A stretch of DNA of 64,000 nucleotides from Yokenella regensburgei ATCC 49455 (GCF_000735455.1 NZ_JMPS01000010.1:62001-126000); one strand, 5' to 3'. Counted from the first letter of the stretch, positions 22,889 through 34,876 are shown. Program-made: numbers and translations. Notes: a model not told the origin generated them from the sequence alone.

Positions 22889-23821
22889 ATGAACTTAAAC
22901 TCTACCGATTATATTATCGGTGCGTATCCCTGTGCACCCTCATTTCACCAAAAGAGTGAAGAGGAAGAGAAGGAATTCTGGCGACAACTCTCCGACACTC
23001 CAAATATTCGAGGGCTGGAGCAACCTTGCCTTGAGCATCTTCATCCCTTCGGCGACGAGTGGCTACTGCGGCACACGCCAGAAGACTGGCAAATCGTCGT
23101 CACGGCCATTATGGAGACCATGCGCCGTCGTGGCGAAAATCACGGTTTTGGGTTGGCCTCCAGCGATGAAGAACAGCGTCAGGCCTGTGTCGAATACCAT
23201 CGCCGCCTTTACCAAAAGATAAATAAACTCAATGCGACAACGCCGGGGAAAGTGATGGCGCTTGAGTTACATGCCGCTCCGCTGGCAGGCAACCCGAACA
23301 CCTCTCAGGCCACTGAGGCGTTTGCTCGTTCAATAAAAGAGATAAGCCATTGGGACTGGTCCTGCGATCTGATGCTGGAACATTGTGACGCGATGAATGG
23401 CCCCGCCCCTCGCAAAGGTTTTTTGCCTTTAGAAAACGTGCTGGAGGTCATTGCCGATACTAACATCAACGTTTGTATTAACTGGGCACGTTCAGCGATT
23501 GAAGGACAGAGCACCACCCTGCCGCTTGCCCATGCGCAGCGGGTTAAACAGGCAGGAAAACTCGGCGCGCTCATGTTCTCCGGTACCACGGAGCACGGGG
23601 AATATGGCGAATGGCAGGATTTACACGCCCCGTTTGCGCCGTTCTGCACGCAAAGCCTGATGACAACCGAGCAGGTCTGCGAACTCTTCAACTGCGCTGG
23701 AACTAACCTCCTGCACTTTGCCGGTATTAAATTGCTGGAAATAAATCCTAATGCAGATGTCAGCCATCGTGTCGCAATATTGCGCGATGGGATCTCGGCG
23801 TTAAATAAAGCCGCACTATAA
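22889..23821 (+). CDS. yiaX1: YiaX1 homologue, DUF4862 TIM-barrel protein
   Basis: A 310-residue protein absent from the E. coli K-12 yia operon but in the position of yiaX1 in the Klebsiella yiaKLX1X2PQRS operon. It shows barrel-like alternation and conserved acidic and His residues ([40 protein letters not shown]) that recall xylose-isomerase-type barrels. The reaction is unknown. The start has CAGGAG 7 bases ahead. The symbol follows operon position and recalled literature, not a search. Confidence 0.78.
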   Translation: MNLNSTDYIIGAYPCAPSFHQKSEEEEKEFWRQLSDTPNIRGLEQPCLEHLHPFGDEWLLRHTPEDWQIVVTAIMETMRRRGENHGFGLASSDEEQRQACVEYHRRLYQKINKLNATTPGKVMALELHAAPLAGNPNTSQATEAFARSIKEISHWDWSCDLMLEHCDAMNGPAPRKGFLPLENVLEVIADTNINVCINWARSAIEGQSTTLPLAHAQRVKQAGKLGALMFSGTTEHGEYGEWQDLHAPFAPFCTQSLMTTEQVCELFNCAGTNLLHFAGIKLLEINPNADVSHRVAILRDGISALNKAAL

Positions 23822-23866
23822 AAATAACTTTCATCGCTATAACAAAAACTCTACGAGAAAATTAAG

Positions 23867-25192
23867 ATGAATATAACCTCTAGCCCTACACTAAAAAACA
23901 TCCCTCAGCAGCGTTGGTTAAGAATCATTCCGCCAATATTAATTACCTGTATCATATCTTATATGGACCGGGTAAATATTGCATTTGCCATGCCTGGCGG
24001 GATGGATACTGAATTAGGTATTTCCGCTACCATGGCAGGACTCGCTGGCGGCATTTTCTTTATCGGCTATCTATTTTTACAGGTTCCCGGTGGCAAGATT
24101 GCCGTTCATGGCAGTGGCAAGAAATTTATCGGCTGGTCGCTTGTTGCCTGGGCGGTGATTTCCGTCCTTACCGGTCTTATCACCAATCAATATCAGTTGC
24201 TGGTTCTGCGCTTTTTACTCGGCGTTGCCGAAGGCGGCATGCTGCCGGTTGTACTCACGATGATCAGCAACTGGTTCCCTGATGCTGAACGCGGTCGAGC
24301 CAATGCGATTGTGATCATGTTCGTCCCCATCGCCGGGATAATCACAGCCCCCCTATCGGGCTGGATAATCACCATTCTCGACTGGCGCTGGCTGTTCATT
24401 ATTGAAGGCCTGCTCTCGGTCGTAGTGCTGTTACTGTGGGCCTATACCGTCTATGACCGCCCGCAGGAAGCGCGCTGGATATCGCAGGCCGAGAAAAACT
24501 ATCTGGTGACCACCCTTGCCGCCGAGCAAAAAGCCATTGCTGGAACAGAAATCAAAAACGCCTCTCTCAGTGCGGTGCTCTCCGACAAAACCATGTGGCA
24601 GCTTATCGCCCTGAACTTTTTTTATCAGACCGGGATTTACGGTTACACCCTGTGGCTACCCACCATTCTGAAAGAACTGACCCATAGCACGATGGGTCAG
24701 GTCGGGGTGCTCGCCATTCTGCCTTACGTCGGCGCGATAGCCGGTATGTTCCTGTTCTCTTCCCTCTCCGACCGCACAGGAAAACGCAAACTCTTCGTCT
24801 GTCTGCCGCTGATTGGTTTTGCGCTGTGCATGTTCTTGTCGGTGGTTTTGAAAAACCAAATCTGGCTGTCCTATGCCGCGCTGGTTGGTTGCGGCTTCTT
24901 CCTGCAATCGGCAGCTGGCGTGTTCTGGACCATCCCGGCACGTCTGTTCAGCGCTGAGATGGCCGGCGGGGCGCGTGGGGTAATTAACGCGCTGGGTAAC
25001 CTTGGCGGTTTCTGTGGCCCTTACGCGGTTGGCATACTGATAACGCTATACAGCAAAGATGCGGGAGTTTACTGCCTGGCTATCTCCCTTGCACTCGCGG
25101 CACTGATGGCGCTGCTGCTGCCAGCGAAATGCGATTCCGGATCCACGCCGCTGAAAACGCTGGATCCACGTAAAACCATCCGGCAGAGCTGA
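23867..25192 (+). CDS. yiaX2: YiaX2 homologue, MFS sugar-acid transporter
   Basis: A 441-residue major facilitator with 12 predicted helices, related to the anion:cation symporter group (ExuT/GudP-like). The first helix carries YMDRVNIAFAMPG and the inter-helix motif GVAEGGMLPVVL follows. In the Klebsiella operon yiaX2 replaces the E. coli yiaMNO TRAP transporter. The likely substrate is L-ascorbate or a breakdown product such as 2,3-diketogulonate, inferred from operon context. Confidence 0.85.
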   Translation: MNITSSPTLKNIPQQRWLRIIPPILITCIISYMDRVNIAFAMPGGMDTELGISATMAGLAGGIFFIGYLFLQVPGGKIAVHGSGKKFIGWSLVAWAVISVLTGLITNQYQLLVLRFLLGVAEGGMLPVVLTMISNWFPDAERGRANAIVIMFVPIAGIITAPLSGWIITILDWRWLFIIEGLLSVVVLLLWAYTVYDRPQEARWISQAEKNYLVTTLAAEQKAIAGTEIKNASLSAVLSDKTMWQLIALNFFYQTGIYGYTLWLPTILKELTHSTMGQVGVLAILPYVGAIAGMFLFSSLSDRTGKRKLFVCLPLIGFALCMFLSVVLKNQIWLSYAALVGCGFFLQSAAGVFWTIPARLFSAEMAGGARGVINALGNLGGFCGPYAVGILITLYSKDAGVYCLAISLALAALMALLLPAKCDSGSTPLKTLDPRKTIRQS

Positions 25193-25202
25193 GATATTAA
25201 CG

Positions 25203-26708
25203 ATGAGTGATAAAGAGACTTTCTGGCTGGGTATCGATTGTGGTGGTACTTACCTGAAAGCCGGGCTGTATGACGCCAATGGCCGTGAGCACGGCATTAA
25301 CCGGCAATCGTTGCAAACAACATCACCGTTACCGGGATACGCCGAACGCGATATGCATCAGCTGTGGCAACAGTGCGCAGCCACAATAGCCGGGCTGTTG
25401 CAGCATGCTGGCGTTAGCGGCGAGCAAATCCAGGGCGTCGGCATCTCCGCTCAGGGAAAAGGACTTTTTCTTCTCGATAAGCAGGAGCAGCCACTGGGCA
25501 ATGCCATTCTCTCCTCCGACAGACGCGCGATGGATATTGTCCAGCGCTGGCAGCAGGACGGCATTCCGGAAAAGCTCTATCCGGTTACCCGTCAGACGCT
25601 GTGGACCGGACATCCAGCCTCGCTGCTGCGCTGGATAAAGGAAAATGAGCCTCAGCGTTACGCGCAGATTGGCTGCGTCTTAATGGGCCATGACTATCTG
25701 CGCTGGTGTTTGACCGGGGTGAAAGGTTGTGAAGAAAGCAATATCTCCGAGTCTAATCTCTACAACATGACTCGCGGGCAATATGACCCACAGTTGACCC
25801 GCTGGCTTGACATCAGTGACATCGACAACGCACTGCCGCCGATAGTTGCTTCAGCCGAAATAGGGGGAGTAATCACCGCTGAGGCCGCCGCCCTGACCGG
25901 TCTGGCGGCAGGTACTCCCGTCGTCGGTGGCCTGTTTGACGTGGTCTCTACCGCACTTTGCGCCGGTATTGAAGATGAATTCACCCTCAACGCGGTGATG
26001 GGAACCTGGGCCGTGACCAGCGGTATCACACAAGGCCTGCGCGACCACGAGGCGCATCCCTACGTCTATGGCCGCTATGTGAATGACGGACAGTACATCG
26101 TTCACGAAGCCAGCCCAACGTCTTCCGGCAATCTCGAATGGTTTACCGCCCAGTGGGGAACGCTCTCTTTTGCCGAGATCAACCAGGCTGTTGCCAGTTT
26201 GCCCAAAGCCGGGAGCGAACTTTTTTTCTTACCGTTTCTGTACGGCAGCAATGCCGGTCTGGAGATGAACAGCGGTTTTTACGGGATACAGGCGCTGCAC
26301 ACCCGCGCGCATCTGCTTCAGGCGGTCTACGAAGGTGTCATCTTCAGCCACATGACCCATATCAACCGAATGCGTGAGCGGTTTACCCAGGCTCGTACCC
26401 TTCGCGTTACCGGTGGTCCGGCACATTCTGACGTCTGGATGCAGATGCTGGCAGACGTCAGCGGCCTGTGCATCGAATTACCCCAGGTAGAAGAAACTGG
26501 CTGCTTTGGTGCGGCGCTCGCCGCCCGCGTCGGCACCGGCGTTTACCGCAATTTCAGCGATGCCCAACGCAGCGTACAGCACCCGGTGCGCACGCTGCTG
26601 CCGGACATGACCGCACACAAACGCTACCAGCACAAATACCACCATTACCAGAATTTGATTTCAGCCCTTCAGGGCTATCACGCCCGCATTAAGGAGCATG
26701 CACTATGA
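25203..26708 (+). CDS. lyxK: L-xylulose/3-keto-L-gulonate kinase LyxK (YiaP)
   Basis: A 501-residue FGGY-family carbohydrate kinase that phosphorylates 3-keto-L-gulonate (and L-xylulose in E. coli). The N-terminal phosphate-binding loop is GIDCGGTYLKAGLYD; the C-terminal FGGY signature region is around residues 390-410 (RVTGGPAHSDVWMQMLADV). It starts 10 bp after yiaX2 and overlaps sgbH by 4 bp (ATGA). Confidence 0.94.
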   Translation: MSDKETFWLGIDCGGTYLKAGLYDANGREHGINRQSLQTTSPLPGYAERDMHQLWQQCAATIAGLLQHAGVSGEQIQGVGISAQGKGLFLLDKQEQPLGNAILSSDRRAMDIVQRWQQDGIPEKLYPVTRQTLWTGHPASLLRWIKENEPQRYAQIGCVLMGHDYLRWCLTGVKGCEESNISESNLYNMTRGQYDPQLTRWLDISDIDNALPPIVASAEIGGVITAEAAALTGLAAGTPVVGGLFDVVSTALCAGIEDEFTLNAVMGTWAVTSGITQGLRDHEAHPYVYGRYVNDGQYIVHEASPTSSGNLEWFTAQWGTLSFAEINQAVASLPKAGSELFFLPFLYGSNAGLEMNSGFYGIQALHTRAHLLQAVYEGVIFSHMTHINRMRERFTQARTLRVTGGPAHSDVWMQMLADVSGLCIELPQVEETGCFGAALAARVGTGVYRNFSDAQRSVQHPVRTLLPDMTAHKRYQHKYHHYQNLISALQGYHARIKEHAL

Positions 26709-27367
26709 GCCGTCCATTACTACAACTGGCGCTCGACCACACCAATCTTCAGGCCGCACAACATGACGTCGCCCTGCTGCAGGACCATGTCGATATCGTT
26801 GAAGCCGGTACTATCCTCTGCTTAACCGAAGGACTTAGCGCGGTAAAAGCGCTGCGCACCCAATGCCCGAATAAAATCATCGTCGCCGACTGGAAGGTCG
26901 CCGATGCCGGAGAAACCCTCGCGCAGCAAGCTTTTGCCGCCGGGGCCAACTGGATGACCATTATCTGCGCCGCACCGCTGGCGACCGTTGAGATAGGCCA
27001 CACCGTTGCTCAGGCCTGTGGTGGCGAAATTCAGATGGAACTGTTCGGAAACTGGACGCTGGATGACGCTCGCGCCTGGTACCGCAGCGGTGTGCGTCAG
27101 GCAATATACCATCGTGGGCGAGATGCGCAGGCCAGCGGCCAGCAGTGGGGGGAAAGCGATCTGGCGCGCATGCGGGCACTTTCTGATATCGGACTGGCGC
27201 TGTCGATTACCGGCGGAATCACCCCGACCTCCCTGCCGCTGTTTAAAGACATCAATGTGAAGGCGTTTATCGCGGGTCGTGCGCTGACTGGTGCTGCCCA
27301 CCCCACGCAGGTTGCCGCTGAATTTCATGCGCAAATCGATAGCATCTGGGGGGCACAGCATGCGTAA
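26705..27367 (+). CDS. sgbH: 3-keto-L-gulonate-6-phosphate decarboxylase SgbH (YiaQ)
   Basis: A 220-residue orotidine-monophosphate-decarboxylase-suprafamily barrel that converts 3-keto-L-gulonate 6-phosphate to L-xylulose 5-phosphate. The catalytic segment is [13 protein letters not shown] (Asp and Lys for Mg and the enediolate). The C-terminal phosphate site is SITGGI...[10 protein letters not shown]. Both ends overlap the neighbouring genes. Confidence 0.95.
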   Translation: MSRPLLQLALDHTNLQAAQHDVALLQDHVDIVEAGTILCLTEGLSAVKALRTQCPNKIIVADWKVADAGETLAQQAFAAGANWMTIICAAPLATVEIGHTVAQACGGEIQMELFGNWTLDDARAWYRSGVRQAIYHRGRDAQASGQQWGESDLARMRALSDIGLALSITGGITPTSLPLFKDINVKAFIAGRALTGAAHPTQVAAEFHAQIDSIWGAQHA

Positions 27368-28220
27368 TCATCCGCTGGGTATCTATGAAAAAGCACTGGC
27401 GAAGGATCTCAGCTGGCCCGAACGGTTGGTGCTGACAAAAAGCTGCGGTTTTGATTTTGTTGAAATGTCCGTGGATGAGACCGACGAACGCTTGTCGCGC
27501 CTTGAATGGAGCGCAACCCAACGAGCATCGCTGGTGACCGCCATGCTGGAAACCGGCGTCGCCATCCCATCGATGTGCCTGTCAGCCCATCGCCGCTTTC
27601 CTTTTGGCAGCCACGATGCGTTGGTGCGCGCGCGAGCACGAGAGATCATGACCAAAGCTATCCGCCTGGCGCGCGATCTGGGTATCCGTACTATCCAGTT
27701 GGCAGGTTACGACGTCTACTACGAAGAACACGACGAAGGGACCCAGCAGCGCTTTGCCGAAGGACTTGCATGGGCGGTAGAGCAAGCAGCAGCGGCGCAG
27801 GTGATGCTGGCAGTGGAAATCATGGATACCGCCTTTATGAACTCAATCAGTAAGTGGAAAAAGTGGGATGAGATGCTCGCCTCTCCCTGGTTCAGCGTTT
27901 ATCCGGACGTGGGCAACCTCAGCGCCTGGGGAAACGATGTGACCGCGGAACTGAAGCTCGGTATCGATAAAATTGCTGCCATCCATCTGAAAGATACCCA
28001 GCCGGTGACCGAGCACAGCCCCGGCCAGTTCCGCGATGTTCCCTTTGGTGAGGGATGTGTAGATTTTGTCGGCATTTTTAAAACGCTGCATGAACTGAAC
28101 TACCGCGGTGCATTTCTGATTGAGATGTGGACAGAAAAAGCCAAAGAACCGGTGCTCGAGATTATTCAGGCTCGTCGCTGGATTGAAGCACGGATGCAGG
28201 AAGGAGGATTCACATGTTAG
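27360..28220 (+). CDS. sgbU: L-ribulose-5-phosphate 3-epimerase SgbU (YiaR)
   Basis: A 286-residue xylose-isomerase-like barrel that epimerises L-xylulose 5-phosphate to L-ribulose 5-phosphate. Metal-ligand regions are [16 protein letters not shown] and HLKDTQPV. The start MRNHPLG, overlapping the end of sgbH by 8 bp, gives the E. coli length; a longer frame inside sgbH is not coding. Confidence 0.94.
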   Translation: MRNHPLGIYEKALAKDLSWPERLVLTKSCGFDFVEMSVDETDERLSRLEWSATQRASLVTAMLETGVAIPSMCLSAHRRFPFGSHDALVRARAREIMTKAIRLARDLGIRTIQLAGYDVYYEEHDEGTQQRFAEGLAWAVEQAAAAQVMLAVEIMDTAFMNSISKWKKWDEMLASPWFSVYPDVGNLSAWGNDVTAELKLGIDKIAAIHLKDTQPVTEHSPGQFRDVPFGEGCVDFVGIFKTLHELNYRGAFLIEMWTEKAKEPVLEIIQARRWIEARMQEGGFTC

Positions 28221-28909
28221 AACAACTGAAAGCCGAGGTACTGGCGGCAAACCTGGCCCTTCCTGCCCACGGGCTCGTCACGTTTACCTGGGGTAACGTC
28301 AGCGCGATTGACGACACGAACAGGTTAATGGTGATTAAACCCTCCGGCGTCGAGTATAGCGTGATGACCGCTGACGATATGGTGGTGGTGGATATCGGCA
28401 GTGGCAAAGTCGTTGAAGGCAGTAAAAAACCCTCGTCCGATACGCCGACGCACCTGGCGCTCTATCGTCGTTATCCGCAGATCGGCGGGATCGTCCACAC
28501 CCATTCCCGCCATGCAACGATCTGGTCGCAGGCTGGTCTCGATCTGCCCGCCTGGGGTACGACCCATGCCGACTATTTCTATGGCGCGATCCCATGCACC
28601 CGCCTGATGAGCACTGAGGAGATCAACGGTGAGTATGAATACCAGACTGGTGAAGTGATCATTAACACCTTTACCGAACGTGGCCTGGATCCTATGCAGA
28701 TCCCGGCGGTGCTCGTACATTCACACGGCCCATTTGCCTGGGGAAAAGATGCCGCCGACGCGGTACATAACGCCGTGGTGCTTGAGGAGTGCGCTTACAT
28801 GGGGCTGTTCTCACGCCAGTTGGCACCGCAGTTGCCTGACATGCAGACGGAATTACTCGATAAACACTATCTGCGCAAGCACGGTACCAACGCCTACTAT
28901 GGGCAATAA
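28214..28909 (+). CDS. sgbE: L-ribulose-5-phosphate 4-epimerase SgbE (YiaS)
   Basis: A 231-residue class II aldolase-fold zinc enzyme that makes D-xylulose 5-phosphate, delivering the pathway to the pentose phosphate route. Zinc ligands are in [10 protein letters not shown] (His95, His97) and [10 protein letters not shown] (His171). It resembles AraD and UlaF. It is the last gene of the operon and overlaps sgbU by 7 bp. The next gene runs in the opposite direction. Confidence 0.95.
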   Translation: MLEQLKAEVLAANLALPAHGLVTFTWGNVSAIDDTNRLMVIKPSGVEYSVMTADDMVVVDIGSGKVVEGSKKPSSDTPTHLALYRRYPQIGGIVHTHSRHATIWSQAGLDLPAWGTTHADYFYGAIPCTRLMSTEEINGEYEYQTGEVIINTFTERGLDPMQIPAVLVHSHGPFAWGKDAADAVHNAVVLEECAYMGLFSRQLAPQLPDMQTELLDKHYLRKHGTNAYYGQ

Positions 28910-28953
28910 AATGCTTCTCCTAGGCCGAAGTGCCCAGGCCGCAGCGAGGCGCG

Positions 28954-29526
28954 CTACAGTCCCTGCTCAGCCATCACTACCTGCTGCAGCTGCTGGTTGA
29001 AGGCGTCGTACTCGGCTGCGGTCAGGCGGCGAGGGAAGCTCAGCACCTCGAGCACGTGCGGCTGATATGCCGGTTTATAGCTCGGGTGCGCATGGTTCAC
29101 GCCGTTGGTGACGTATCCCCTGCCCTGGTAAAACGCCAGCCGGTTGCGGGAAACCGTATCCTGCGGCGGATCGATTTCAAGGATAACCTGAGCAAACCGG
29201 GTGTTAATCTCGTCCATCGCCAGCTTGCCGATCCCCTGACCGCGCAGCGCATTATCCACGGCGAAATGTTCGATGTAGAACCATTCTCCCACCTGCCAGC
29301 CACCTAAAATCCCGGCGTTTCTCCCCTGATACGAGAGCACCCAGGCCCGAAACGTTGGCGCTGCGCGCAAAATCGTCCCTCGCCCTTCTCGCGTCCGCTG
29401 TTCGTAATCCGGAAATGCGTCGTCATAAACCTCATTAAAATAACGAACATTTTCATCATCTTCCATGCGTAACGCATGGAAGGAAATCCTTTCATCCATC
29501 GGGCTATCACCGTCATTGTCTGTCAT
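28954..29526 (-). CDS. GNAT-family N-acetyltransferase
   Basis: A 190-residue acetyltransferase; the acetyl-CoA loop is RGQGIGKLAM near residues 100-110, followed by the usual alpha/beta core (LAFYQGRGYV). The substrate is unknown. The start MTDNDGDS (29526) is preferred because AGGGG stands just ahead; an ATG nine codons later and a longer frame are alternatives. It converges on sgbE and is divergent from cbpA. Confidence 0.75.
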   Translation of the reverse strand: MTDNDGDSPMDERISFHALRMEDDENVRYFNEVYDDAFPDYEQRTREGRGTILRAAPTFRAWVLSYQGRNAGILGGWQVGEWFYIEHFAVDNALRGQGIGKLAMDEINTRFAQVILEIDPPQDTVSRNRLAFYQGRGYVTNGVNHAHPSYKPAYQPHVLEVLSFPRRLTAAEYDAFNQQLQQVVMAEQGL

Positions 29527-29654
29527 TATCACCCCTGTTATAACAGTTGAAAGGCACATTTCACCAGGCGATCCCTGACTAATTGCCCTACCCTTAAAGG
29601 TGGTACCAGTCTGGCAACCATCCTCATTCGGTTATGAATCACTGAGATAACATC

Positions 29655-30593
29655 ATGGAATTAAAGGATTATTACTCTATTCTAGGGGTTAAGCCGACGG
29701 ACGATCTCAAGACTATCAAGACCGCTTACCGTCGCCTCGCGCGAAAATATCACCCCGATGTCAGTAAAGAACCTGACGCCGAAGCCCGTTTTAAAGATCT
29801 TGCTGAAGCCTGGGAAGTGCTGAAAGACGACGAACGTCGTGCGGAGTACGACCAAATCTGGCAGCACCGCAACGATCCGCAGTTTGCCCGTCATCAGGGT
29901 CAGGGGCATGCCCAGGGCCAACAGCAGCACCAGTACAGTCAGGAGGAGTTTGACGACATCTTCTCCTCTATCTTCGGCCAGCATGCCCGTCAGTCGCGGC
30001 AGCCGCACGCCGAACGAGGCCATGATATTGAAATTGAAGTGGCGGTGTTCCTCGAGGAGACGCTGGAAGAACACACTCGTACCCTTAGCTATAAGCTGCC
30101 GGTCTACAACGTGTTCGGTCAGGTAGAGCAGGAGATCCCGAAAACCCTCAACGTGAAAATCCCTGCTGGCGTTGGCGACGGTCAACGTATCCGCCTGAAA
30201 GGCCAGGGCACGCCGGGCGAGCACGGTGGCGCGAACGGAGACCTGTGGCTGGTTATCCATATCGCACCACATCCACTGTTCGATATCGTCGGACACAACC
30301 TCGAAATCGTAGTGCCGCTGGCACCGTGGGAAGCAGCGCTCGGCGCGAAGGTCACTGTACCTACGCTTAAAGAGAGCATCCTGCTAACCATCCCGCCAGG
30401 TAGCCAGGCGGGCCAGCGGTTACGCATTAAAGGAAAAGGACTGGTCAGTAAGAAAGTCACCGGCGATCTGTATGCAATTATCAAAATTGTGATGCCGCCA
30501 AAACCTGACGAGCAGGCCGCCGATCTCTGGCAACAGCTCGCTAAGGCGCAGTCCTCGTTTGAGCCACGTAAAGAGTGGGGGAAAACTAAATGA
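29655..30593 (+). CDS. cbpA: Curved DNA-binding protein / DnaJ-like co-chaperone CbpA
   Basis: A 312-residue DnaJ homologue. The J domain at residues 1-70 has the HPD motif (KYHPDVS) that stimulates DnaK. A Gly/Gln/His-rich linker follows, then two beta-sandwich peptide-binding domains as in DnaJ, without the zinc finger. CbpA also binds curved DNA in stationary phase. It overlaps cbpM by 4 bp. In E. coli the pair lies elsewhere (about 23 min), so its position here is rearranged. Confidence 0.95.
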   Translation: MELKDYYSILGVKPTDDLKTIKTAYRRLARKYHPDVSKEPDAEARFKDLAEAWEVLKDDERRAEYDQIWQHRNDPQFARHQGQGHAQGQQQHQYSQEEFDDIFSSIFGQHARQSRQPHAERGHDIEIEVAVFLEETLEEHTRTLSYKLPVYNVFGQVEQEIPKTLNVKIPAGVGDGQRIRLKGQGTPGEHGGANGDLWLVIHIAPHPLFDIVGHNLEIVVPLAPWEAALGAKVTVPTLKESILLTIPPGSQAGQRLRIKGKGLVSKKVTGDLYAIIKIVMPPKPDEQAADLWQQLAKAQSSFEPRKEWGKTK

Positions 30594-30895
30594 CCAAGGT
30601 TACAGTCACCTTCACCGTCACCGAGTTTTGTGTGCATACCGGTGTGTCGGAAGAAGAACTGAATGAAATTGTGGGATTAGGCGTGATTGAGCCGTCACAG
30701 AACCAGGCCGAGCGCTGGTTGTTTGACGATCGCGCGGTGAGCATCGTCCATCGCGCCCTGCGTCTGCGCCGGGAGCTGGAGCTGGACTGGCCCGGCATCG
30801 CCGTCGCCATGACGCTGCTTGAAGAGAACGCGCAGTTGGTGAAAGAGAATCGGTTGCTGCATCAGCGGCTGGCGCGTTTTCTGACCCATTCCTGA
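30590..30895 (+). CDS. cbpM: CbpA modulator CbpM
   Basis: A 101-residue MerR-like helical protein that binds the CbpA J domain and inhibits its co-chaperone and DNA-binding activities. The pattern is a beta N-terminus ([14 protein letters not shown]), a winged-helix-like core and a C-terminal helix rich in Leu, Glu and Arg. It is translationally coupled to cbpA by an ATGA overlap. Confidence 0.94.
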   Translation: MTKVTVTFTVTEFCVHTGVSEEELNEIVGLGVIEPSQNQAERWLFDDRAVSIVHRALRLRRELELDWPGIAVAMTLLEENAQLVKENRLLHQRLARFLTHS

Positions 30896-30903
30896 AAGTG
30901 CGT

Positions 30904-30928
30904 AAATCCGCCGCTGCGGCGGATTTTC
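30904..30928 (+). terminator. cbpAM terminator
   Basis: AAATCCGCC pairs with GGCGGATTT across GCTGC, directly after cbpM, ending in TTTT. Confidence 0.8.
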
Positions 30929-30976
30929 CCTGCAGGCTGAGATACACTTCAGGTATCACCTCTGCGGAGCATCGCC

Positions 30977-31933
30977 ATGACCACGCAATCACTTTCACGC
31001 TACTGGCGTCTCTCCGGCCTTGGCCTCTTCATGCTGGTATCACTGCTGGCGGTAGCGGTAGTGCATGCTCACTGGGGGGCTTTCATTCAGTGGTGCCTCA
31101 GCACACAAATCACCCTGCACCGCTATCTGGTGATGTACCTTCTGCAGCTCAATAATCATCAATACAGCGGCGGGCTATGGCTGCTCGGCGGGGCGTTTAC
31201 CTATGGCGTTCTGCACGCCGTGGGGCCGGGTCACGGCAAGTTTATTGTTACCACCTATCTCAGCACCAACCAGGAAAGCCAGCTGGCGGCGCGCGTCGTG
31301 CCTTTTTTAGGCAGTCTGATGCAGGGCGTTACCGCCATTCTGTTCGTCTTCATTCTCGCTATCGGGTTTAACCTCGCCGCAGGAGATCTCAGCGAAAGCC
31401 GCTGGTACGTTGAAAAAGTCAGCGCCCTGATGATAGGTGCATTTGGTGCGTTCGTTATCTGGCAGGCGCTGAAAACGCTGCGTCCACGCAAGCTCACCTT
31501 TAACCGGTTAACCCCCCTTCATCAGCACAGTGAGAGCTGCGGTTGCGGCGGCCATGGCGTAGGGATAGATATCGCCAAAGTCGGCTGGAAAACGCGCGTG
31601 GGGGTTATCCTCACTATCGGCGCACGCCCGTGCAGCGGGGCAATTATGATTTTGATGTTCTCAAATGCGCTGGGGATGGTGAGCTGGGGCATTGCCGCCG
31701 TGATGGTGATGGCGCTCGGTACAGCGCTCTCCATCATGGGGCTATCGCTGGCGGTTCGCTACGCCCGTAACCGTACCGTGGCGTTTTTCGGTGCCGACAA
31801 CCCGCAGTATCGCTGGCTGGTCCCGCTGGTGAAAATTGCCGGTGGCGTGGTGATTATTTTGTTCGCCACCGTCCTGTTCCTGACGGTTATCCCGATCAGC
31901 GCTAACGGCGACTATATCGCTGCAGGTTGCTGA
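30977..31933 (+). CDS. NicO/RcnA-type nickel-cobalt (or zinc) transporter
   Basis: A 318-residue inner-membrane protein with about six to seven helices. Family motifs are HAVGPGHGKF (near residue 77), a His/Cys-rich loop HQHSESCGCGGHG (about 182-194), and GARPCSGAIMILMF (about 216-229). NicO-family proteins export nickel and cobalt; ZevB-like members handle zinc. The metal cannot be told from sequence. Its last 22 bp overlap the convergent AraC-type gene. Confidence 0.85.
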   Translation: MTTQSLSRYWRLSGLGLFMLVSLLAVAVVHAHWGAFIQWCLSTQITLHRYLVMYLLQLNNHQYSGGLWLLGGAFTYGVLHAVGPGHGKFIVTTYLSTNQESQLAARVVPFLGSLMQGVTAILFVFILAIGFNLAAGDLSESRWYVEKVSALMIGAFGAFVIWQALKTLRPRKLTFNRLTPLHQHSESCGCGGHGVGIDIAKVGWKTRVGVILTIGARPCSGAIMILMFSNALGMVSWGIAAVMVMALGTALSIMGLSLAVRYARNRTVAFFGADNPQYRWLVPLVKIAGGVVIILFATVLFLTVIPISANGDYIAAGC

Positions 31934-32694
31934 AGCACGTATTCCCGGGGCGTGGTTCCGGTCATGGTACGGAAAAACTGGATAAACGCGCTGTCGCTGG
32001 CGAACGCCAGATGGCTTGCCACGTCGGTAACACGCGCTCCTGTTGCCAACAGTTCAACGGCCTTCATCAGCCGCCACTGCTGGCGCCACTGCTGATAAGA
32101 TAGCCCAGTATCCCGCAAAAATAACCGGGTAATGGTTCTCTCGCTCGCCCCTGTGCTCCCCGCCAGCACGTGCAACGGTGGCGGCAACTCATCGCCGGTG
32201 AGCGCACTGAGACGCTTATCCTGCGGGAAACGCAGCGTCATCGGCATCGCCTGTGCGTTCTCAAGCTCCGCCACGCACAGCGCCGCCAGGTGTCGCTCCG
32301 GGCTTGCCTGCCAGTCGGCGTCGAACGGCGCCGCGGCAATCCGCTCCAGCAGCTCCCGCAGCAGCGGCGTAACGTTCAGCACCTTAGCCTCTTTCGGTAG
32401 CGCCATAAACGCAGCAGGTTCAAACCAGATGGAACGGTAATCCACCGTGCTGCGCATCTCGGCGCGGTGAGAAACGCCTCCAGGGATCCACGCCACCTTC
32501 ATCGGCGGCAGCAGGCACAGCATTTCCCCGTCGTGCATCGTCAGGCGGATGCATCCGGCGCGAGTAAACATCAGCTGCCCCATACGATGGCGGTGCAGCC
32601 CGGAGTCGTGATCGCCCAGTTCTGACTGCACGCCAATCACCGGCTGCTGCAGGCTATCGGGATTGAAAGTGGCTTCTGCATTCAACCATGCCAT
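31912..32694 (-). CDS. AraC-family regulator with cupin sensor domain
   Basis: A 260-residue regulator with an N-terminal cupin domain (HRHRMGQLMFTRAG) and two C-terminal AraC helix-turn-helix units (STGASERTITRLFLRDTGLS and VTDVASHLAFASDSAFIQFF). It resembles NimR-type regulators of neighbouring efflux genes. The start MAWLNAEA has GGGAG upstream. It could control the convergent NicO gene, but nothing in the sequence shows this. It lies 22 bp after the end of ampR on the same strand. Confidence 0.8.
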   Translation of the reverse strand: MAWLNAEATFNPDSLQQPVIGVQSELGDHDSGLHRHRMGQLMFTRAGCIRLTMHDGEMLCLLPPMKVAWIPGGVSHRAEMRSTVDYRSIWFEPAAFMALPKEAKVLNVTPLLRELLERIAAAPFDADWQASPERHLAALCVAELENAQAMPMTLRFPQDKRLSALTGDELPPPLHVLAGSTGASERTITRLFLRDTGLSYQQWRQQWRLMKAVELLATGARVTDVASHLAFASDSAFIQFFRTMTGTTPREYVLQQPAAI

Positions 32695-32716
32695 ATTTTC
32701 TGACTCCCTGTAGTGG

Positions 32717-33586
32717 CTACCACTGCGTCGCAATCCAGGCGGCAAAATCACGCATCGCGGCGGTTTCCGGGCGAGATTGCAGGCGCGTCAGCCAGTATCC
32801 GCCAAGGCTAATCTGGGTCGGGAACGGCTGTACGATACGCTCGCTGTTAAGCAAATGGCTGAACATGCTGGTCGGCGCAATCGCAATCCCTGCTCCACAC
32901 TGCGCGGCCTCAAGCATCGCCAGCGAAGTGTCAAACACCATCACCGGATGCGTCGGCGCAGGCGGCGCTTCCCCGGCAGCCGTCAACCATGCCGCCCATT
33001 CGTCACGGCGGTAGGAGCGCAGCAGGGTGTAGTTAAGCACATCGGCAGGCTTGTGCAGCATTTCGGCAATCCCCGGCGCACATAGCGCGGAAAGCGGCGC
33101 ATCGCAAAGGAATATCGCTTCGGTACCATGCCAGGCGCCGCTGCCAAAGCGAATAGTATAATCCAGTCCTTCTGCCGCCGGGTCGACCCGGTTGTTATGC
33201 GTCGACAGATGCAGATCGATGTGCGGGCACCGGCGACGAAAAGCCTCCAGCCGTGGCAGTAAGAACCCTACGGCAAAGGTCCCGACTACGCCTATTTTAA
33301 GTTTTTCTCGCAGTTGTTGGGCGCTAAAGCGATCGAGGGTATCGGCAATGCGGTCGAAGGAGTCATTCAGTACCGGCAGTAAATTCTCCCCTTCCGTCGT
33401 CAGCATCAGCCCGCGCGATACCCGCACAAATAGCTGACAATTAAGGTGTTCCTCCAGGGTTTTCACCTGCTGGCTGATAGCAGAATGGGTCACGTTCAGC
33501 TCAATAGCCGCGTGAGTAAAACTTAAGTGTCGCGCGGCGGCCTCGAAGGCGCGCAGGGCGTTGAGCGGAATATAGCTTCGGGTCAT
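32717..33586 (-). CDS. ampR: LysR-type regulator AmpR of the ampC beta-lactamase
   Basis: A 289-residue LysR regulator that follows AmpR of Citrobacter and Enterobacter nearly residue for residue: MTRSYIPLNALRAFEAAARH at the start, then the helix-turn-helix to about residue 60, and HNNRVDPAAEGLDYTIRFG in the effector domain. AmpR senses cell-wall muropeptides, represses ampC with UDP-MurNAc-pentapeptide bound and activates it with anhydro-muropeptides. The divergent ampC and a conserved operator between them support the call. This makes ampC inducible, unlike in E. coli. Confidence 0.96.
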   Translation of the reverse strand: MTRSYIPLNALRAFEAAARHLSFTHAAIELNVTHSAISQQVKTLEEHLNCQLFVRVSRGLMLTTEGENLLPVLNDSFDRIADTLDRFSAQQLREKLKIGVVGTFAVGFLLPRLEAFRRRCPHIDLHLSTHNNRVDPAAEGLDYTIRFGSGAWHGTEAIFLCDAPLSALCAPGIAEMLHKPADVLNYTLLRSYRRDEWAAWLTAAGEAPPAPTHPVMVFDTSLAMLEAAQCGAGIAIAPTSMFSHLLNSERIVQPFPTQISLGGYWLTRLQSRPETAAMRDFAAWIATQW

Positions 33587-33612
33587 GATGATATCTGTTA
33601 GAAAAACTGTAG

Positions 33613-34874
<1,262 letters not shown>

Positions 34875-34876
34875 AC